Shown here piece by piece: positions 55,725 to 64,000 of a stretch of DNA of 64,000 bases. Below the pieces are notes generated by a model. That model was not told the DNA's origin. It did not search any database and saw only the letters and a list, made by a program, of their open reading frames with translations. The translations under genes and the position numbers were made by a program. The first letter of the stretch is position 1. The number at the start of each line of letters is the position of its first letter. The stretch spans positions 62,001-126,000 of the forward strand of contig JAYQIC010000007.1 of the NCBI GenBank assembly GCA_038141425.1. Direction: 5' to 3'. The DNA is from UBA7985 sp038141425. GTDB taxonomy: Bacteria; Pseudomonadota; Alphaproteobacteria; UBA7985.

Positions 55725-56126
55725 ATGACCGATCAAGATACGCCTGTCCAGCGGCCGCTTTCTCCGCACCTTCAGGTTTACCGCCTACCGCTCTTGCCGC
55801 TGATGTCTATTTCCCACCGCGTGACCGGCGTTGGCCTCGCATTTGGCACACTGGTGCTCGCGTGGTGGCTGGCGGCGTTGGCTACGGGGCCGGGGGCTTA
55901 TGATCTATTCATTCGCTTCATGAACCCGCTTGGCGGACTGGCGTTGCTGGGCTGGATGATCGCGATTGCCTACCACTTCTGTAACGGCATCCGTCACCTG
56001 ATCTGGGACACGGGCCACGCGCTCGATCTGGGCAGCGCCGAGCGCGCCGGATACCTCGTGCTTGTCGGCTGGCTGGTGCTGTCAGCGGCGATGGTCGGCA
56101 GCGCGCTGCTGTTCTGGCTGGGCTGA
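55725..56126 (+). CDS. sdhC: Succinate dehydrogenase cytochrome b556 subunit
   Basis: 133 residues with three transmembrane helices. RPLSPHLQVYRLPLLPLMSISHRVTG is the SdhC family signature; the heme-ligating histidine is in NGIRHLIWDTGHAL. Membrane anchor of complex II. First gene of sdhCDAB; 14 bp before sdhD. An upstream in-frame ATG at 55692 would add 11 residues; homology begins at the later one. Confidence 0.95.
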   Translation: MTDQDTPVQRPLSPHLQVYRLPLLPLMSISHRVTGVGLAFGTLVLAWWLAALATGPGAYDLFIRFMNPLGGLALLGWMIAIAYHFCNGIRHLIWDTGHALDLGSAERAGYLVLVGWLVLSAAMVGSALLFWLG

Positions 56127-56140
56127 GGGGAGACGCGATC

Positions 56141-56527
56141 ATGAGTAAGTCACAGACTACCCCTTCGTTGAAAACCGCTCGCGGCCTCGGCTCTGCCAAG
56201 GAAGGCACAGATCACTGGTGGATGCAGCGCCTGAGCGCGGTCGCCATGATGCTGCTCGCTCCGCTGATGATCTTCCTCGTTATCACCCTGATCGGTGAGC
56301 CCTACGATGCCGTGGTGGCGAAGATGAGCTCGCCGCTGTGGGGCGGGATCGCGCTGCTGTTTGTCTGCGCGTCGTTTTACCACGCCCATCTCGGCTTACA
56401 GGTGGTGATCGAAGATTATATTGGTGGTCATGCGGCCCGGCTCACCCTGATCATCCTGATCCGGGGCGCACTGATAATTCTTGGCTTGATCGCGGTGCTG
56501 TCCGTGCTCCGTCTGATGCTGACGTGA
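56141..56527 (+). CDS. sdhD: Succinate dehydrogenase membrane anchor subunit
   Basis: 128 residues, three hydrophobic helices. ARGLGSAKEGTDHWWMQRLSAVAM is the SdhD start motif (G-S/A-x-G-x-x-HWW-x-QR); heme-side histidine in FYHAHLGLQVVIEDY, where the DY pair contributes to the quinone site. GGGGAGACGCG precedes the ATG. Follows sdhC by 14 bp, precedes sdhA by 36 bp. Confidence 0.94.
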   Translation: MSKSQTTPSLKTARGLGSAKEGTDHWWMQRLSAVAMMLLAPLMIFLVITLIGEPYDAVVAKMSSPLWGGIALLFVCASFYHAHLGLQVVIEDYIGGHAARLTLIILIRGALIILGLIAVLSVLRLMLT

Positions 56528-56563
56528 GCCGCTCGTCGGCCAACTGTTTAAGGAAACGCTTTA

Positions 56564-58601
56564 ATGGCGACCACTGAGTACCAGTTTACTGACCATAGCT
56601 TTGACGTGATTGTCGTCGGCGCCGGGGGCTCCGGCCTCCGCGCGACGCTTGGCCTGGCCGAAGCCGGGCTGAAAACTGCGAACATCACCAAAGTCTTCCC
56701 GACCCGGTCCCATACCGTTGCTGCGCAGGGCGGTATTGCTGCGTCGCTGGGTAACATGGGCGAAGATGACTGGCGCTGGCACATGTACGATACCGTGAAG
56801 GGCTCGGACTGGCTGGGTGATCAGGACGCCATCGAATACATGACCCGCGAGGCAGTGCCAGCGATCATCGAACTCGAGCACTACGGCATGCCATTCTCAC
56901 GGCGCGAAGACGGCAAGATCTACCAGCGCCCCTTCGGCGGCATGACCACCAACTACGGCGAAGGGCGGGCAGGCTCAGCGCACCTGCGCGGCGGCGGACC
57001 GGACCGGCCACGCCATGCTGCACACGCTCTACCAGCAGTCGCTGCGCGCTTCGGCAGAGTTTTTTATCGAATACTTCGCCATTGACCTGATCATGGATGA
57101 CGACGGCGCCTGCCGCGGCGTGGTGGCGCTGAAAATGGACGACGGCACGCTGCACCGGTTCCGGGCGCAGCGGACCATCCTCGCAACGGGCGGCTATGGC
57201 CGCGCCTACTTTTCCTGTACGGCTGCGCACACCTGCACTGGCGACGGCGGCGGTATGGCCCTGCGCGCGGGTATACCGGTGCAGGACATGGAATTCGTGC
57301 AGTTCCATCCCACGGGCGTCTACGGTGTTGGCGCGCTGATCACGGAGGGTGCACGGGGTGAGGGCGGTATCCTGCGTAACAGCGAAGGTGAGCGTTTCAT
57401 GGAGCGCTACGCGCCATCGGCCAAGGATCTGGCTTCCCGTGACGTGGTTTCCCGCGCCATGACCATGGAGATCCGTGAAGGCCGCGGGGCAGGGGAAGAC
57501 AACGATCACATCATGCTTGACCTCTCGCACCTCCCGCCGAGCCAGCTTGAAGAACGCCTGCCCGGTATTTCGGAGACCGCGCGTATCTTCTCCGGTGTCG
57601 ATGTCACCAAGGCACCGATCCCGGTCCTGCCGACCTGTCACTACAATATGGGCGGTATCCCGACGAACTATCACGGCGAAGTATTGCGCCCGACCGAGCG
57701 CGACCCAGAGGCTGTGGTTGATGGCCTGATGGCGGTGGGCGAGGCCGCTTGTGTCTCCGTGCACGGCGCGAATCGCCTTGGGTCCAACTCCCTGCTGGAT
57801 CTTGTCGTCTTTGGCCGCGCTGCTGGTCTTCGGTGTAAGGAAATGGTCGAACCCGGCGCCAAGCAGCGCGATCTACCGGCTGATGCAGGCGACAACAGCC
57901 TCGCGCGGCTGGACAAGGCGCGCCACGCCAATGGTGAAACCGGGACTGCCGACCTGCGACTGGAAATGCAGCGGGTGATGCAGAACAACTGCGCCGTGTT
58001 CCGCACCGGAGAAGTGCTGACCGAGGGCGTCGAGCTGATGGATCAGGCCTGGGCCAAGCGCGACGATCTTCGCGTTGCCGACAAGTCGCTGGTCTGGAAC
58101 TCCGATCTGATCGAAACGCTCGAATTTGACAACCTGATCTACCAGTCTTCGGCGACGATCAACTCGGCCGCCAACCGCGAAGAATCCCGCGGCGCCCACG
58201 CGCGTGAGGATTTCCCCGAGCGCGACGACGATAACTGGATGAACCACTCGCTCGCCTGGATCGACGAAACCGGCAAGGCCGATATCACGTACCGCTCGGT
58301 GGTGATGCGTACCTTGACCAACGACGTCGCCGTAGTCGAGCCCGCCAAGCGGGTCTACTCACCCCGCCAGCGCAATAAAAACAGAAGAAGCATCGAGAAA
58401 TGGCTGAGTTTACCCTCCCCCGAAATTCCAAGGTCAAGAAAGGCCTCCACTGGAAGGTGCCAGCCGACAAGGCCGGGGAGAGTGGTAAAACCCGGTCGTT
58501 CAAAGTCTACCGCTGGAACCCTGACACGGGTGAGAACCCGCGATTGGATACCTACGAAGTGCCGGTGGAGCGTATGGGGCAGATGGTTCTCGACGCCCTG
58601 A
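56564..58601 (+). CDS. sdhA: Succinate dehydrogenase flavoprotein subunit (frameshift; natural stop missing)
   Basis: Catalytic subunit of complex II, oxidising succinate to fumarate. FAD-binding GAGGSGLRATLGLAEAG; covalent-FAD histidine in RSHTVAAQGGIAASLGN; active-site HPTGVYGVGALITEGARGEGG and the Arg-containing GANRLGSNSLLDLVVFG. Near 56970 the frame shifts by one base: the natural reading is QRTCAAADRTGHAMLHTLYQQSLRAS. Family homology ends at KRVY near 58353 (about 597 residues). A stop is expected there, but the sequence reads TCA and the frame runs on without homology to 58601, overlapping sdhB by 202 bp. A base error in the stop is likely. Confidence 0.94.
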
Positions 58602-59191
58602 TCTGGATCAAGAACAACGTCGACAGCTCGCTGACTTTCCGCCGATCGTGCCGGGAAGGGGTTTGCGGCTCCTGCTCCATGAACATCGACGGTACCAACA
58701 CGCTGGCCTGCACCAAGAACCTCGACGACATCCGTGGCGATGTGGGCGTCTACCCACTGCCACACCGGCCGGTGGTCAAGGATCTGGTGCCCGACCTGAA
58801 TCAGCTGTACAGCCAGCTGGCTTCGATCGAGCCCTGGCTCAAGACCGACAGTCCGGCGCCTTCGCGCGAGCGGTATCAGTCGGTTGAAGACCGCGCGAAG
58901 CTTGATGGTCTGTGGGAATGCATCCTGTGCTTCTCGTGTTCGACCGCCTGTCCGTCATACTGGTGGAACGGCGACCGGTACCTTGGCCCGGCGATCCTGC
59001 TGCAGGCTTACCGCTGGCTTGCCGACAGCCGCGATGAAGCGACTGGCGAACGGCTTGACGCGCTGGAAGACCCATTCAGACTTTATCGCTGCCACACCAT
59101 TATGAACTGCACCAAGACCTGCTCCAAGGGTCTGCACCCGGCCAAAGCCATCACTGAAATCAAAAAAATGATGGTCGAACGGCGGGGGTGA
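58400..59191 (+). CDS. sdhB: Succinate dehydrogenase iron-sulfur subunit
   Basis: 263 residues carrying three clusters. [2Fe-2S] ligands in SCREGVCGSCSMNIDG plus the later NTLACTK; [4Fe-4S] in CILCFSCSTACP; [3Fe-4S] in CHTIMNCTKTC with the terminal CSKGLHP. Passes electrons from SdhA FAD to quinone. Length is normal and the frame intact. A weak AGAAGAAGC-GAG ribosome-binding region precedes the ATG. Last gene of the operon; a terminator follows. Confidence 0.97.
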   Translation: MAEFTLPRNSKVKKGLHWKVPADKAGESGKTRSFKVYRWNPDTGENPRLDTYEVPVERMGQMVLDALIWIKNNVDSSLTFRRSCREGVCGSCSMNIDGTNTLACTKNLDDIRGDVGVYPLPHRPVVKDLVPDLNQLYSQLASIEPWLKTDSPAPSRERYQSVEDRAKLDGLWECILCFSCSTACPSYWWNGDRYLGPAILLQAYRWLADSRDEATGERLDALEDPFRLYRCHTIMNCTKTCSKGLHPAKAITEIKKMMVERRG

Positions 59192-59297
59192 ACCGCCAGC
59201 ACTCTGCCGTTTTGAAGTATGTTCTGGCCGCCAGTACCTAAATCCTAAGCGCTGAGCGGGGCTTGGTCCCTAGACAGCCTTTGATCGGCACAAGAAA

Positions 59298-59322
59298 AGG
59301 GCGCCCGGACGCGCCCTGTTTT
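59298..59322. terminator. Bidirectional terminator between sdhB and fpr
   Basis: AGGGCGC (59298-59304) pairs with GCGCCCT (59311-59317), loop CCGGAC, AAAA on the 5' side and GTTTT on the 3' side. It serves the convergent sdh operon and the minus-strand sulfur cluster. Confidence 0.8.
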
Positions 59323-59346
59323 AATGTTTTGCCGTGCCGGCTCGGC

Positions 59347-60111
59347 CTATTCGGCAAAGGCCTTCTCGATCACGTAGTCGCCGGGTTCGCTGTTCGAGCC
59401 CTCGACCAGCCCGGCCTGCTCACAAAGGGTGGCACAGTCCTTGAGCATTTCCATGGACCCACAGATCATCACCCGATCCACCGCCGGGTCAAAAGGAGCG
59501 GTTCCCACGGCGTCGAACAGACTGCCATCCTGGATCAGGTTCGTGATACGCCCCTGAACCGGGTAGTCCTCGCGCGTGACCGAGGTGAAGTGCACCAGCT
59601 TATCGCCGACGACTTCCGACAGCATCTCGTCCGCTGCGATCTCCGCGACCAGATCCAGCCCATACTGCAGCTCCGAAACCTCGCGCGTGGTGTGACACAG
59701 CACGACTTTCTCGAAGCGCTCAAAGGTCTCCGGCTCGCGGATCAACGAGGCAAAGGGCGCGATCCCCGTACCGGTGGACAGCATGTAAAGCGTCTTTCCC
59801 GGGCGCAGAGCGTCGAGCACCAGCGTGCCGGTCGACTTCTTGCCGAGGATCACGGTATCGCCTTCACCGATGTTCTGCAGACGCGAGGTCAGCGGACCAT
59901 CCGGTACCTTGATCGAGAAGAATTCGAGGTTGTCGTCCCATGCCGGGGAGGCGATCGAATAGGCGCGCAGCAGCGGCTTACCGTTGTCCCCGGGCAGGCC
60001 GATCATCACGAATTCACCCGAGCGGAACCGGAAGCCCGTAGGCCGGGTCATGCGGAACCGGAACAGGCGGTCGGTGTAGTGTTGGGTTTCAAGTACGGTT
60101 TGTTCGAACAT
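59347..60111 (-). CDS. fpr: Ferredoxin/flavodoxin-NADP+ reductase
   Basis: 254 residues of the plant-type/bacterial subclass I FNR. FAD-binding RAYSIASPAWDD and the short loop GKKSTGTLV; NADP-binding LSTGTGIAPFASLIRE and CGSMEMLKDC; C terminus EPGDYVIEKAFAE. It moves electrons between NADPH and ferredoxin or flavodoxin. As the last gene of the cluster with a ferredoxin-type sulfite reductase, it likely supplies the electrons for CysI. Confidence 0.95.
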   Translation of the reverse strand: MFEQTVLETQHYTDRLFRFRMTRPTGFRFRSGEFVMIGLPGDNGKPLLRAYSIASPAWDDNLEFFSIKVPDGPLTSRLQNIGEGDTVILGKKSTGTLVLDALRPGKTLYMLSTGTGIAPFASLIREPETFERFEKVVLCHTTREVSELQYGLDLVAEIAADEMLSEVVGDKLVHFTSVTREDYPVQGRITNLIQDGSLFDAVGTAPFDPAVDRVMICGSMEMLKDCATLCEQAGLVEGSNSEPGDYVIEKAFAE

Positions 60112-60134
60112 GAATGGTGATCCGGTCCTCGGTC

Positions 60135-60953
60135 TCAGTCCTGGTTCCAGGGCAGGTTTGCGGCCTTCCAGCCGTTGAGCAGCCCGCGCCGACCAGAGGC
60201 ATTCTTGGCACCCTCGAAACCGTCAGAAACGTTGGTCAGGTCCTTGAAACCAGCTTCCTTCAGCGCTTCGGCGGCGGCAAGGCTGCGCACGCCCGAACGA
60301 CAAAGGACGAAGATCGGCGTTTCCTGCGTCAGCCCGGCCTCGCTGACTTCATCGAGGAAACTGGGGTTTGCTGCGCCGTAAGGAAAGGTTTGCCACTGGA
60401 TGCCGACACTGCGCTCAAAGGCGGGGCGGCCCACGAACTGCCATTCCGCCGTGGTGCGCACGTCAAGCAGGACGGCGTTGGTGCTTTCCTGCAGAGCCTC
60501 AAAGGCTTCAGCGGCTGTCAGAGATTGAATTTTCACGCGGTGTCTGTGCCTCTCGTCCCAGATTGAGGGTGCCTTACCCGACTTGGTGTAGAGCTGATCG
60601 GGTGCCACATTCGTCGCGTGACGCCAAGCCTCCTCACCGTGACGGCTGACCAGCTCATCGTCGAGGTGGATCTCCGAAAACCCGCACTGGAAGGCCATGC
60701 GTGCCTGATCCGGCATCAGGTTGCCGTTGGCGATGATGCGAAAGCCTTCGCCCCGCTCTCGCCGGGCGCGGCGGGCGTAGGAAAAGCCCCGGCCATCGGC
60801 CGCGCTGGGGAAGTTGAAGGTCAGGCAGTCTTCGCAGCCGTCGAAGGCCTGCTCCTGCAGGCCCGGCTCACCGCCGTCGACCCGCAGTCCGGCTTCGGAC
60901 ACCGGGCCTTCGTGGTGGTCGAAAGCCGCGCCCTGTTCCTTAAGCACCCACAT
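60135..60953 (-). CDS. DUF934 domain fused in frame to a rhodanese domain
   Basis: 272 residues as read. Residues 1 to about 137 are DUF934, a family found next to sulfite reductase: CLTFNFPSAADGRGFSYARR, RIIANGNLMPDQARMAFQCGFSEI. Residues about 140-272 are a rhodanese: LLDVRTTAEWQFVGRPA and the active-site loop FVLCRSGVRSLAAAEAL. The junction ERHRHR-VKIQSL contains a GTGA, the pattern of two overlapping genes, so a one-base error in the DUF934 part could have fused separate genes; GTG at about 60536 would start the rhodanese. Overlaps cysI by 14 bp. The usual cysH (PAPS reductase) next to DUF934 is absent here. Confidence 0.82.
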   Translation of the reverse strand: MWVLKEQGAAFDHHEGPVSEAGLRVDGGEPGLQEQAFDGCEDCLTFNFPSAADGRGFSYARRARRERGEGFRIIANGNLMPDQARMAFQCGFSEIHLDDELVSRHGEEAWRHATNVAPDQLYTKSGKAPSIWDERHRHRVKIQSLTAAEAFEALQESTNAVLLDVRTTAEWQFVGRPAFERSVGIQWQTFPYGAANPSFLDEVSEAGLTQETPIFVLCRSGVRSLAAAEALKEAGFKDLTNVSDGFEGAKNASGRRGLLNGWKAANLPWNQD

Positions 60954-62589
60954 AGACGGCCTCCTTGAACGGGGCCTTGCCGACCCGGGCGTAAGTATCG
61001 GGGAAGCGCTCGTCAGCGCCGGTGCGCAGGCTCAGATAGATGTCGAGCACCCGTCCGATGGCGGCAGGCACCTGATCTCGGTCAAAGCCCGGGCCCAGCA
61101 CCTCGCCCACGGCCGCGTTCTCATCGGACCGGCCGCCGAGCGTGATCTGGTAGTTTTCCTTCTCGGCCTTGTTCAGCCCCAGAATACCGATGTTCGCGGC
61201 GTGGTGATGGCCACAGGCGTTGATGCAGCCCGAGATATTCAGGCTGATCGGGCCCAGGGCGTCCGCCGCTTCCCGCTCGCGCAACATGGTCGAGAGTTCC
61301 TGCGCCACCGGGATCGAGCGTGCAGTGGCGAGGCCGCAGTAGTCCAGCCCCGGGCAGGCGATGATATCGCTGGCTTCACCGATGTTGTCTTCGGCGAGGC
61401 CGATGTCCTGCAGCCCTTTGTACAGACCGGGCAGATCCACAGCCCGCACGTAGGGAAAGACCACGTTCTGGCGTTGGGTGATGCGCAGTTCTCCGGCGGA
61501 GAAGGTGTCGGCGAGATCGGCCAGCGCCTGCATTTGCGTGCCGGTGACATCACCGGGAATCCCGCCCTTGGGCTTGACTGAGATCTGCACCACAGCCCAG
61601 CCGGGTACGCGATGGGCGGCAACATTCTGGCCGACCCAAGCCTGCAGACCAGACGAGGCGGTGCTCAGGTCGAGGCTTTCGGCGGGCTCCATGTCTGGCT
61701 GCGAGGCTTCGAACTGCGCGCGGATGCGTTCGTATTCGTCGACAGCCGGCTGGAAGGGTGCCGTATCCATGCCCGCAAGCTCTGCCCGCACCTCGTCGCG
61801 GTAGCTCTCCAGCCCCAGCTCTTCGACCAGGATCTTGATCCGGGCCTTGTACTTGTTGTCCCGGCGGCCGTGCAGGTTGTAGATGCGCAGCATTGCTTCG
61901 AGCAGCGGCAGCAGGTCAGGCAGGGCCACGGCCTCTTCGAACAGTTTGGCGACGCGTGGTGTCCGGCCCTGTCCACCGCCGACGTAGAGGTCGAAGACGG
62001 GGTTGCAGCTGTCGTCGGTCTTGGCCCAGATGCCGATGTCGTGGAATTTCATCGCGGCGCGGTCTTCGGCGGCGCCGGTGACGGCAAACTTGAACTTGCG
62101 CGGCAGAAACGCGAATTCCGGGTGCAGCATCGACCATTGCCGCAGCAGCTCGGAGACCGGACGCGGGTCAACAAACTCATCCGCCGCCACCCCGGCGAAG
62201 GGGTCGGAGGTGACGTTGCGGATACAGTTGCCCGACGTCTGGATCGCATGCATCTGCACCGAAGCCAGATGGTCGAGAATATCGGGGGTATCGACCAGCT
62301 TGGGCCAGTTGAACTGAATGTTCTGCCGGGTGGTGAAATGCCCGTAGCCCTTGTCATAGGTATCGGCGATGTAGCCCAGCTTGCGCAGCTGGGTGCTGTT
62401 CAGCTCACCGTAAGGGATGGCGATGCGCAGCATGTAGGCGTGGAGCTGCAGATACAGCCCGTTCTGCAGGCGCAGCGGGCGGAACTCTTCTTCACTGAGC
62501 TGGCCGGTCAGGCGTCGCTCGACCTGGTCGCGGAACTCGCGCGCGCGGTCCTCCACGAAGGCCTGATCGTGGGTGTCGTAGGCGTACAT
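60940..62589 (-). CDS. cysI: Sulfite (nitrite) reductase, siroheme hemoprotein
   Basis: 549 residues. Two ferredoxin-like halves with the siroheme/[4Fe-4S] ligands in ACPGLDYCGLATARS and NISGCINACGHHHAANIG. The substrate-binding basic region HFTTRQNIQFNWPKL is that of assimilatory sulfite reductases; nitrite reductases of the same family cannot be fully excluded. Six-electron reduction of sulfite to sulfide. Neighbours (siroheme synthase, DUF2849, DUF934, FNR) point to sulfur assimilation. Frame intact. AGGGAT lies about ten bases before the ATG. Confidence 0.94.
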   Translation of the reverse strand: MYAYDTHDQAFVEDRAREFRDQVERRLTGQLSEEEFRPLRLQNGLYLQLHAYMLRIAIPYGELNSTQLRKLGYIADTYDKGYGHFTTRQNIQFNWPKLVDTPDILDHLASVQMHAIQTSGNCIRNVTSDPFAGVAADEFVDPRPVSELLRQWSMLHPEFAFLPRKFKFAVTGAAEDRAAMKFHDIGIWAKTDDSCNPVFDLYVGGGQGRTPRVAKLFEEAVALPDLLPLLEAMLRIYNLHGRRDNKYKARIKILVEELGLESYRDEVRAELAGMDTAPFQPAVDEYERIRAQFEASQPDMEPAESLDLSTASSGLQAWVGQNVAAHRVPGWAVVQISVKPKGGIPGDVTGTQMQALADLADTFSAGELRITQRQNVVFPYVRAVDLPGLYKGLQDIGLAEDNIGEASDIIACPGLDYCGLATARSIPVAQELSTMLREREAADALGPISLNISGCINACGHHHAANIGILGLNKAEKENYQITLGGRSDENAAVGEVLGPGFDRDQVPAAIGRVLDIYLSLRTGADERFPDTYARVGKAPFKEAVYVGA

Positions 62590-62591
62590 GT

Positions 62592-62933
62592 TCAGCGATC
62601 CCTAGGCTGCGTGGCGGTTCTCGGTGTCCGTCGCTGGCACGTTGGTACAGGCACGCTCGGCCCCGCCAGGCGGCGGATTTCCCGCAGTTTCAGCGGCATG
62701 GGCCCGGTACTGTCTTCGGGCCGCAAAGCGACCAGATAGGCGCCGACGACCCGATTGGCGGTTTCTTCAGCCTGACCCTTTGAAAGCAGGGCTTGGGCAG
62801 TCTCCGTTCCCTGACTGATCAGGGCGTCGTTGATATCCGAGGTCCAGCTTTCGTCGGCTGACCAGAACACGATATCGCCGATGCGGACATCATTGGCGGT
62901 CAGGACCGCCTTGGTGGGGAGTGCATTGGCCAT
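62592..62933 (-). CDS. DUF2849 family protein
   Basis: 113 residues. The N-terminal TKAVLTANDVRIGDIVFWSADESW and the later PLKLREIRRLAGPSV match DUF2849, nearly always encoded between siroheme synthase and sulfite reductase in alphaproteobacteria. Function is unknown, presumed accessory to sulfite reduction. The last 20 residues (VPTCQRRTPRTATQ) exceed the usual end and may result from a frame slip. Gaps to cysI and cysG are 2 bp each. Confidence 0.88.
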   Translation of the reverse strand: MANALPTKAVLTANDVRIGDIVFWSADESWTSDINDALISQGTETAQALLSKGQAEETANRVVGAYLVALRPEDSTGPMPLKLREIRRLAGPSVPVPTCQRRTPRTATQPRDR

Positions 62934-62935
62934 CT

Positions 62936-63991
62936 CTAAGCTGCCTTTCGTGCAGGGTTGGTGGTCCGGCGTGCGTCCGGATGTTGGTTCAAAGTCTCGA
63001 TGGATTTGGTCTGGCCAGAGGGGGCTTTCTGGAGTTCGGCTTCGATCCCCGGGATGAGCCGCACGGCAAAACCCGCAGCGCGCGCGGCGCGAAGTTCAGC
63101 ATAGGCCAGGTGACCGCTGCCGCTGACCAGCCGCGTGACGCTGTGCCCGGCACGCAGATGGTCGAGCAGGGCTGTGGTCGCGCCCAGACCATGGGTTTCG
63201 ATGATCGCTTCCCGGCGTGCCAGTTCCAGCACGGCGCGCGACACCAGCGGTTCGGAGAGCACGACATCAGCGTTGTCCAGCGCCTGATGCCCGGCCACAG
63301 TCAGCAGGTCGGCCTGCCCGGCACCAGTTCCGACGATGGTCAGGCGCCCGGCTGATGGTGCGGTTCCCACCGCGTGGCTCGACAGCAGGTCCTGGCCCAA
63401 TGCCTCGATATCGGCGGCTTTCGTCAGGCGCTGTTCCCGCGCGCCACTGAAAAAGCGCTGCCAGAAGTCGCGCCGGGCACCGCCCGCGGGCAGGCTATGG
63501 GCCACGGCTTCCCGCAGCGAAGCCGCGATCCGGGCGATGAGACCCAGCCCCGGCTCGAGCATAAATTCGACCTGCGCTTTAATCCGTCGCGCGAGAACCG
63601 GCGCCGTGCCCTCGGTGCCAATCGCCACCACCACCGGGTCGCGATCGACCAGCGCCGGGGTGGAAAAATCAGAAACGGCGGGCTGATCGGCAGCACAGAC
63701 GAGGATACCGGCAGCGCGAAGACGGGTCGCCAGTCGGGCATCCAGCGCCTCGTCGCCGGTCGCGGCGTAGGCAAAGGCGATGTTTTCAGGCAGGTCGAAG
63801 GTCAGTGGGTTGGTCCGCACACGGATCACGCCATCAAGCGCCAGCAACGGCGCTTCGAAGTGCGGGGCGATGGCGATTACCGTGGCTTCGGTTTTAAGCA
63901 GCAGGCGCAGCTTAGCCGCAGCCTCTTCGCCGCCACCGAAGACGATGACGCTGCGATCAGCAACGTCGATGAACAGGGGGAAGGCTTTCAT
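62936..63991 (-). CDS. cysG: Siroheme synthase-like protein with shortened methyltransferase half
   Basis: 351 residues. The N-terminal domain (1-200) is a complete precorrin-2 dehydrogenase/ferrochelatase: FPLFIDVADRSVIVFGGGEEAAAK, ILVCAADQPAVSDFSTPALV, GTEGTAPVLARRIKAQVE, followed by the helical dimerisation region. The C-terminal part starts like a uroporphyrinogen-III methyltransferase (RLTIVGTGAGQADLLTVAGHQAL) but is only about 135 residues rather than 240, GAGPGDP is altered to GTGAGQA, and the GGDP loop reads SGSG in RLVSGSGHLAYAEL. It probably cannot methylate, so a separate SUMT (cobA) would be needed. The window ends just upstream of its start. Confidence 0.9.
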   Translation of the reverse strand: MKAFPLFIDVADRSVIVFGGGEEAAAKLRLLLKTEATVIAIAPHFEAPLLALDGVIRVRTNPLTFDLPENIAFAYAATGDEALDARLATRLRAAGILVCAADQPAVSDFSTPALVDRDPVVVAIGTEGTAPVLARRIKAQVEFMLEPGLGLIARIAASLREAVAHSLPAGGARRDFWQRFFSGAREQRLTKAADIEALGQDLLSSHAVGTAPSAGRLTIVGTGAGQADLLTVAGHQALDNADVVLSEPLVSRAVLELARREAIIETHGLGATTALLDHLRAGHSVTRLVSGSGHLAYAELRAARAAGFAVRLIPGIEAELQKAPSGQTKSIETLNQHPDARRTTNPARKAA

Positions 63992-64000
63992 GGCTCACTC

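Overview
The window is high-GC DNA (third codon positions almost always G or C) from an alphaproteobacterium. The evidence is the C4-pathway 5-aminolevulinate synthase, a GapR/DUF2312 protein next to DUF1244, a DUF3035/BamF-type lipoprotein after ileS-lspA, the sdhC-sdhD-sdhA-sdhB order, DUF4170, and the cysG-DUF2849-cysI-DUF934 sulfur cluster. I cannot name the genus; the gene orders resemble Rhodospirillales/Rhodobacterales-type chromosomes. Nothing looks like a plasmid, prophage, CRISPR array or rRNA operon. One tRNA (Val-GAC) is present.

Layout: 0-11 kb holds a truncated glycosyltransferase, DUF4170, isocitrate lyase (aceA) divergent from a RamB/ScfR-type regulator, a DMT transporter, a TauE/SafE permease, an Lrp regulator, a large exported FG-GAP protein and an LpoA/LppC-type lipoprotein. 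11-22 kb is a housekeeping block: ispG-ribF, ileS-lspA-bamF-M16-M16, an N-formylglutamate amidohydrolase, DUF1244-gapR, DUF1178. 22-35 kb holds a nitrilase-family hydrolase, hemA, yggT, folD, msrP, betB, an extended ribosomal protein L27, an RTX-tailed M10 protease, dusA, and a MATE transporter. 35-50 kb is catabolic: acetyltransferase, cupin protein, D-amino-acid dehydrogenase, a second N-formylglutamate amidohydrolase, 8-oxoguanine deaminase, a five-gene branched-chain-amino-acid-type ABC transporter, a dimethylglycine/sarcosine dehydrogenase-like gene flanked by palindrome-rich gaps, and a fasciclin protein. 50-64 kb holds ettA, a GPH-type transporter, a GT2, pdxY, sdhCDAB, and the fpr/rhodanese/DUF934/cysI/DUF2849/cysG sulfite-reduction cluster on the minus strand.

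The genes suggest a heterotroph using C2/acetyl-CoA substrates through the glyoxylate shunt, methylated glycines and betaine aldehyde, purine products and D-amino acids, with assimilatory sulfate/sulfite reduction.

A dominant technical feature is the number of apparent single-base indels. About twenty genes, including essential ones (ileS, ribF, hemA, sdhA), switch reading frame once or more while the protein homology continues, and ribF and the GT2 carry compensating pairs. This points to sequencing or assembly error rather than gene decay, so I annotate full gene spans and state where the frame breaks. The most unusual non-coding feature is a family of palindromic repeats built on GCGAAGC mini-hairpins in the two gaps flanking the dimethylglycine dehydrogenase-like gene (45.7-46.3 and 48.7-49.3 kb). 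The most unusual proteins are the L27 with a helix-hairpin-helix tail and a siroheme synthase whose methyltransferase half is shortened and lacks its signature.
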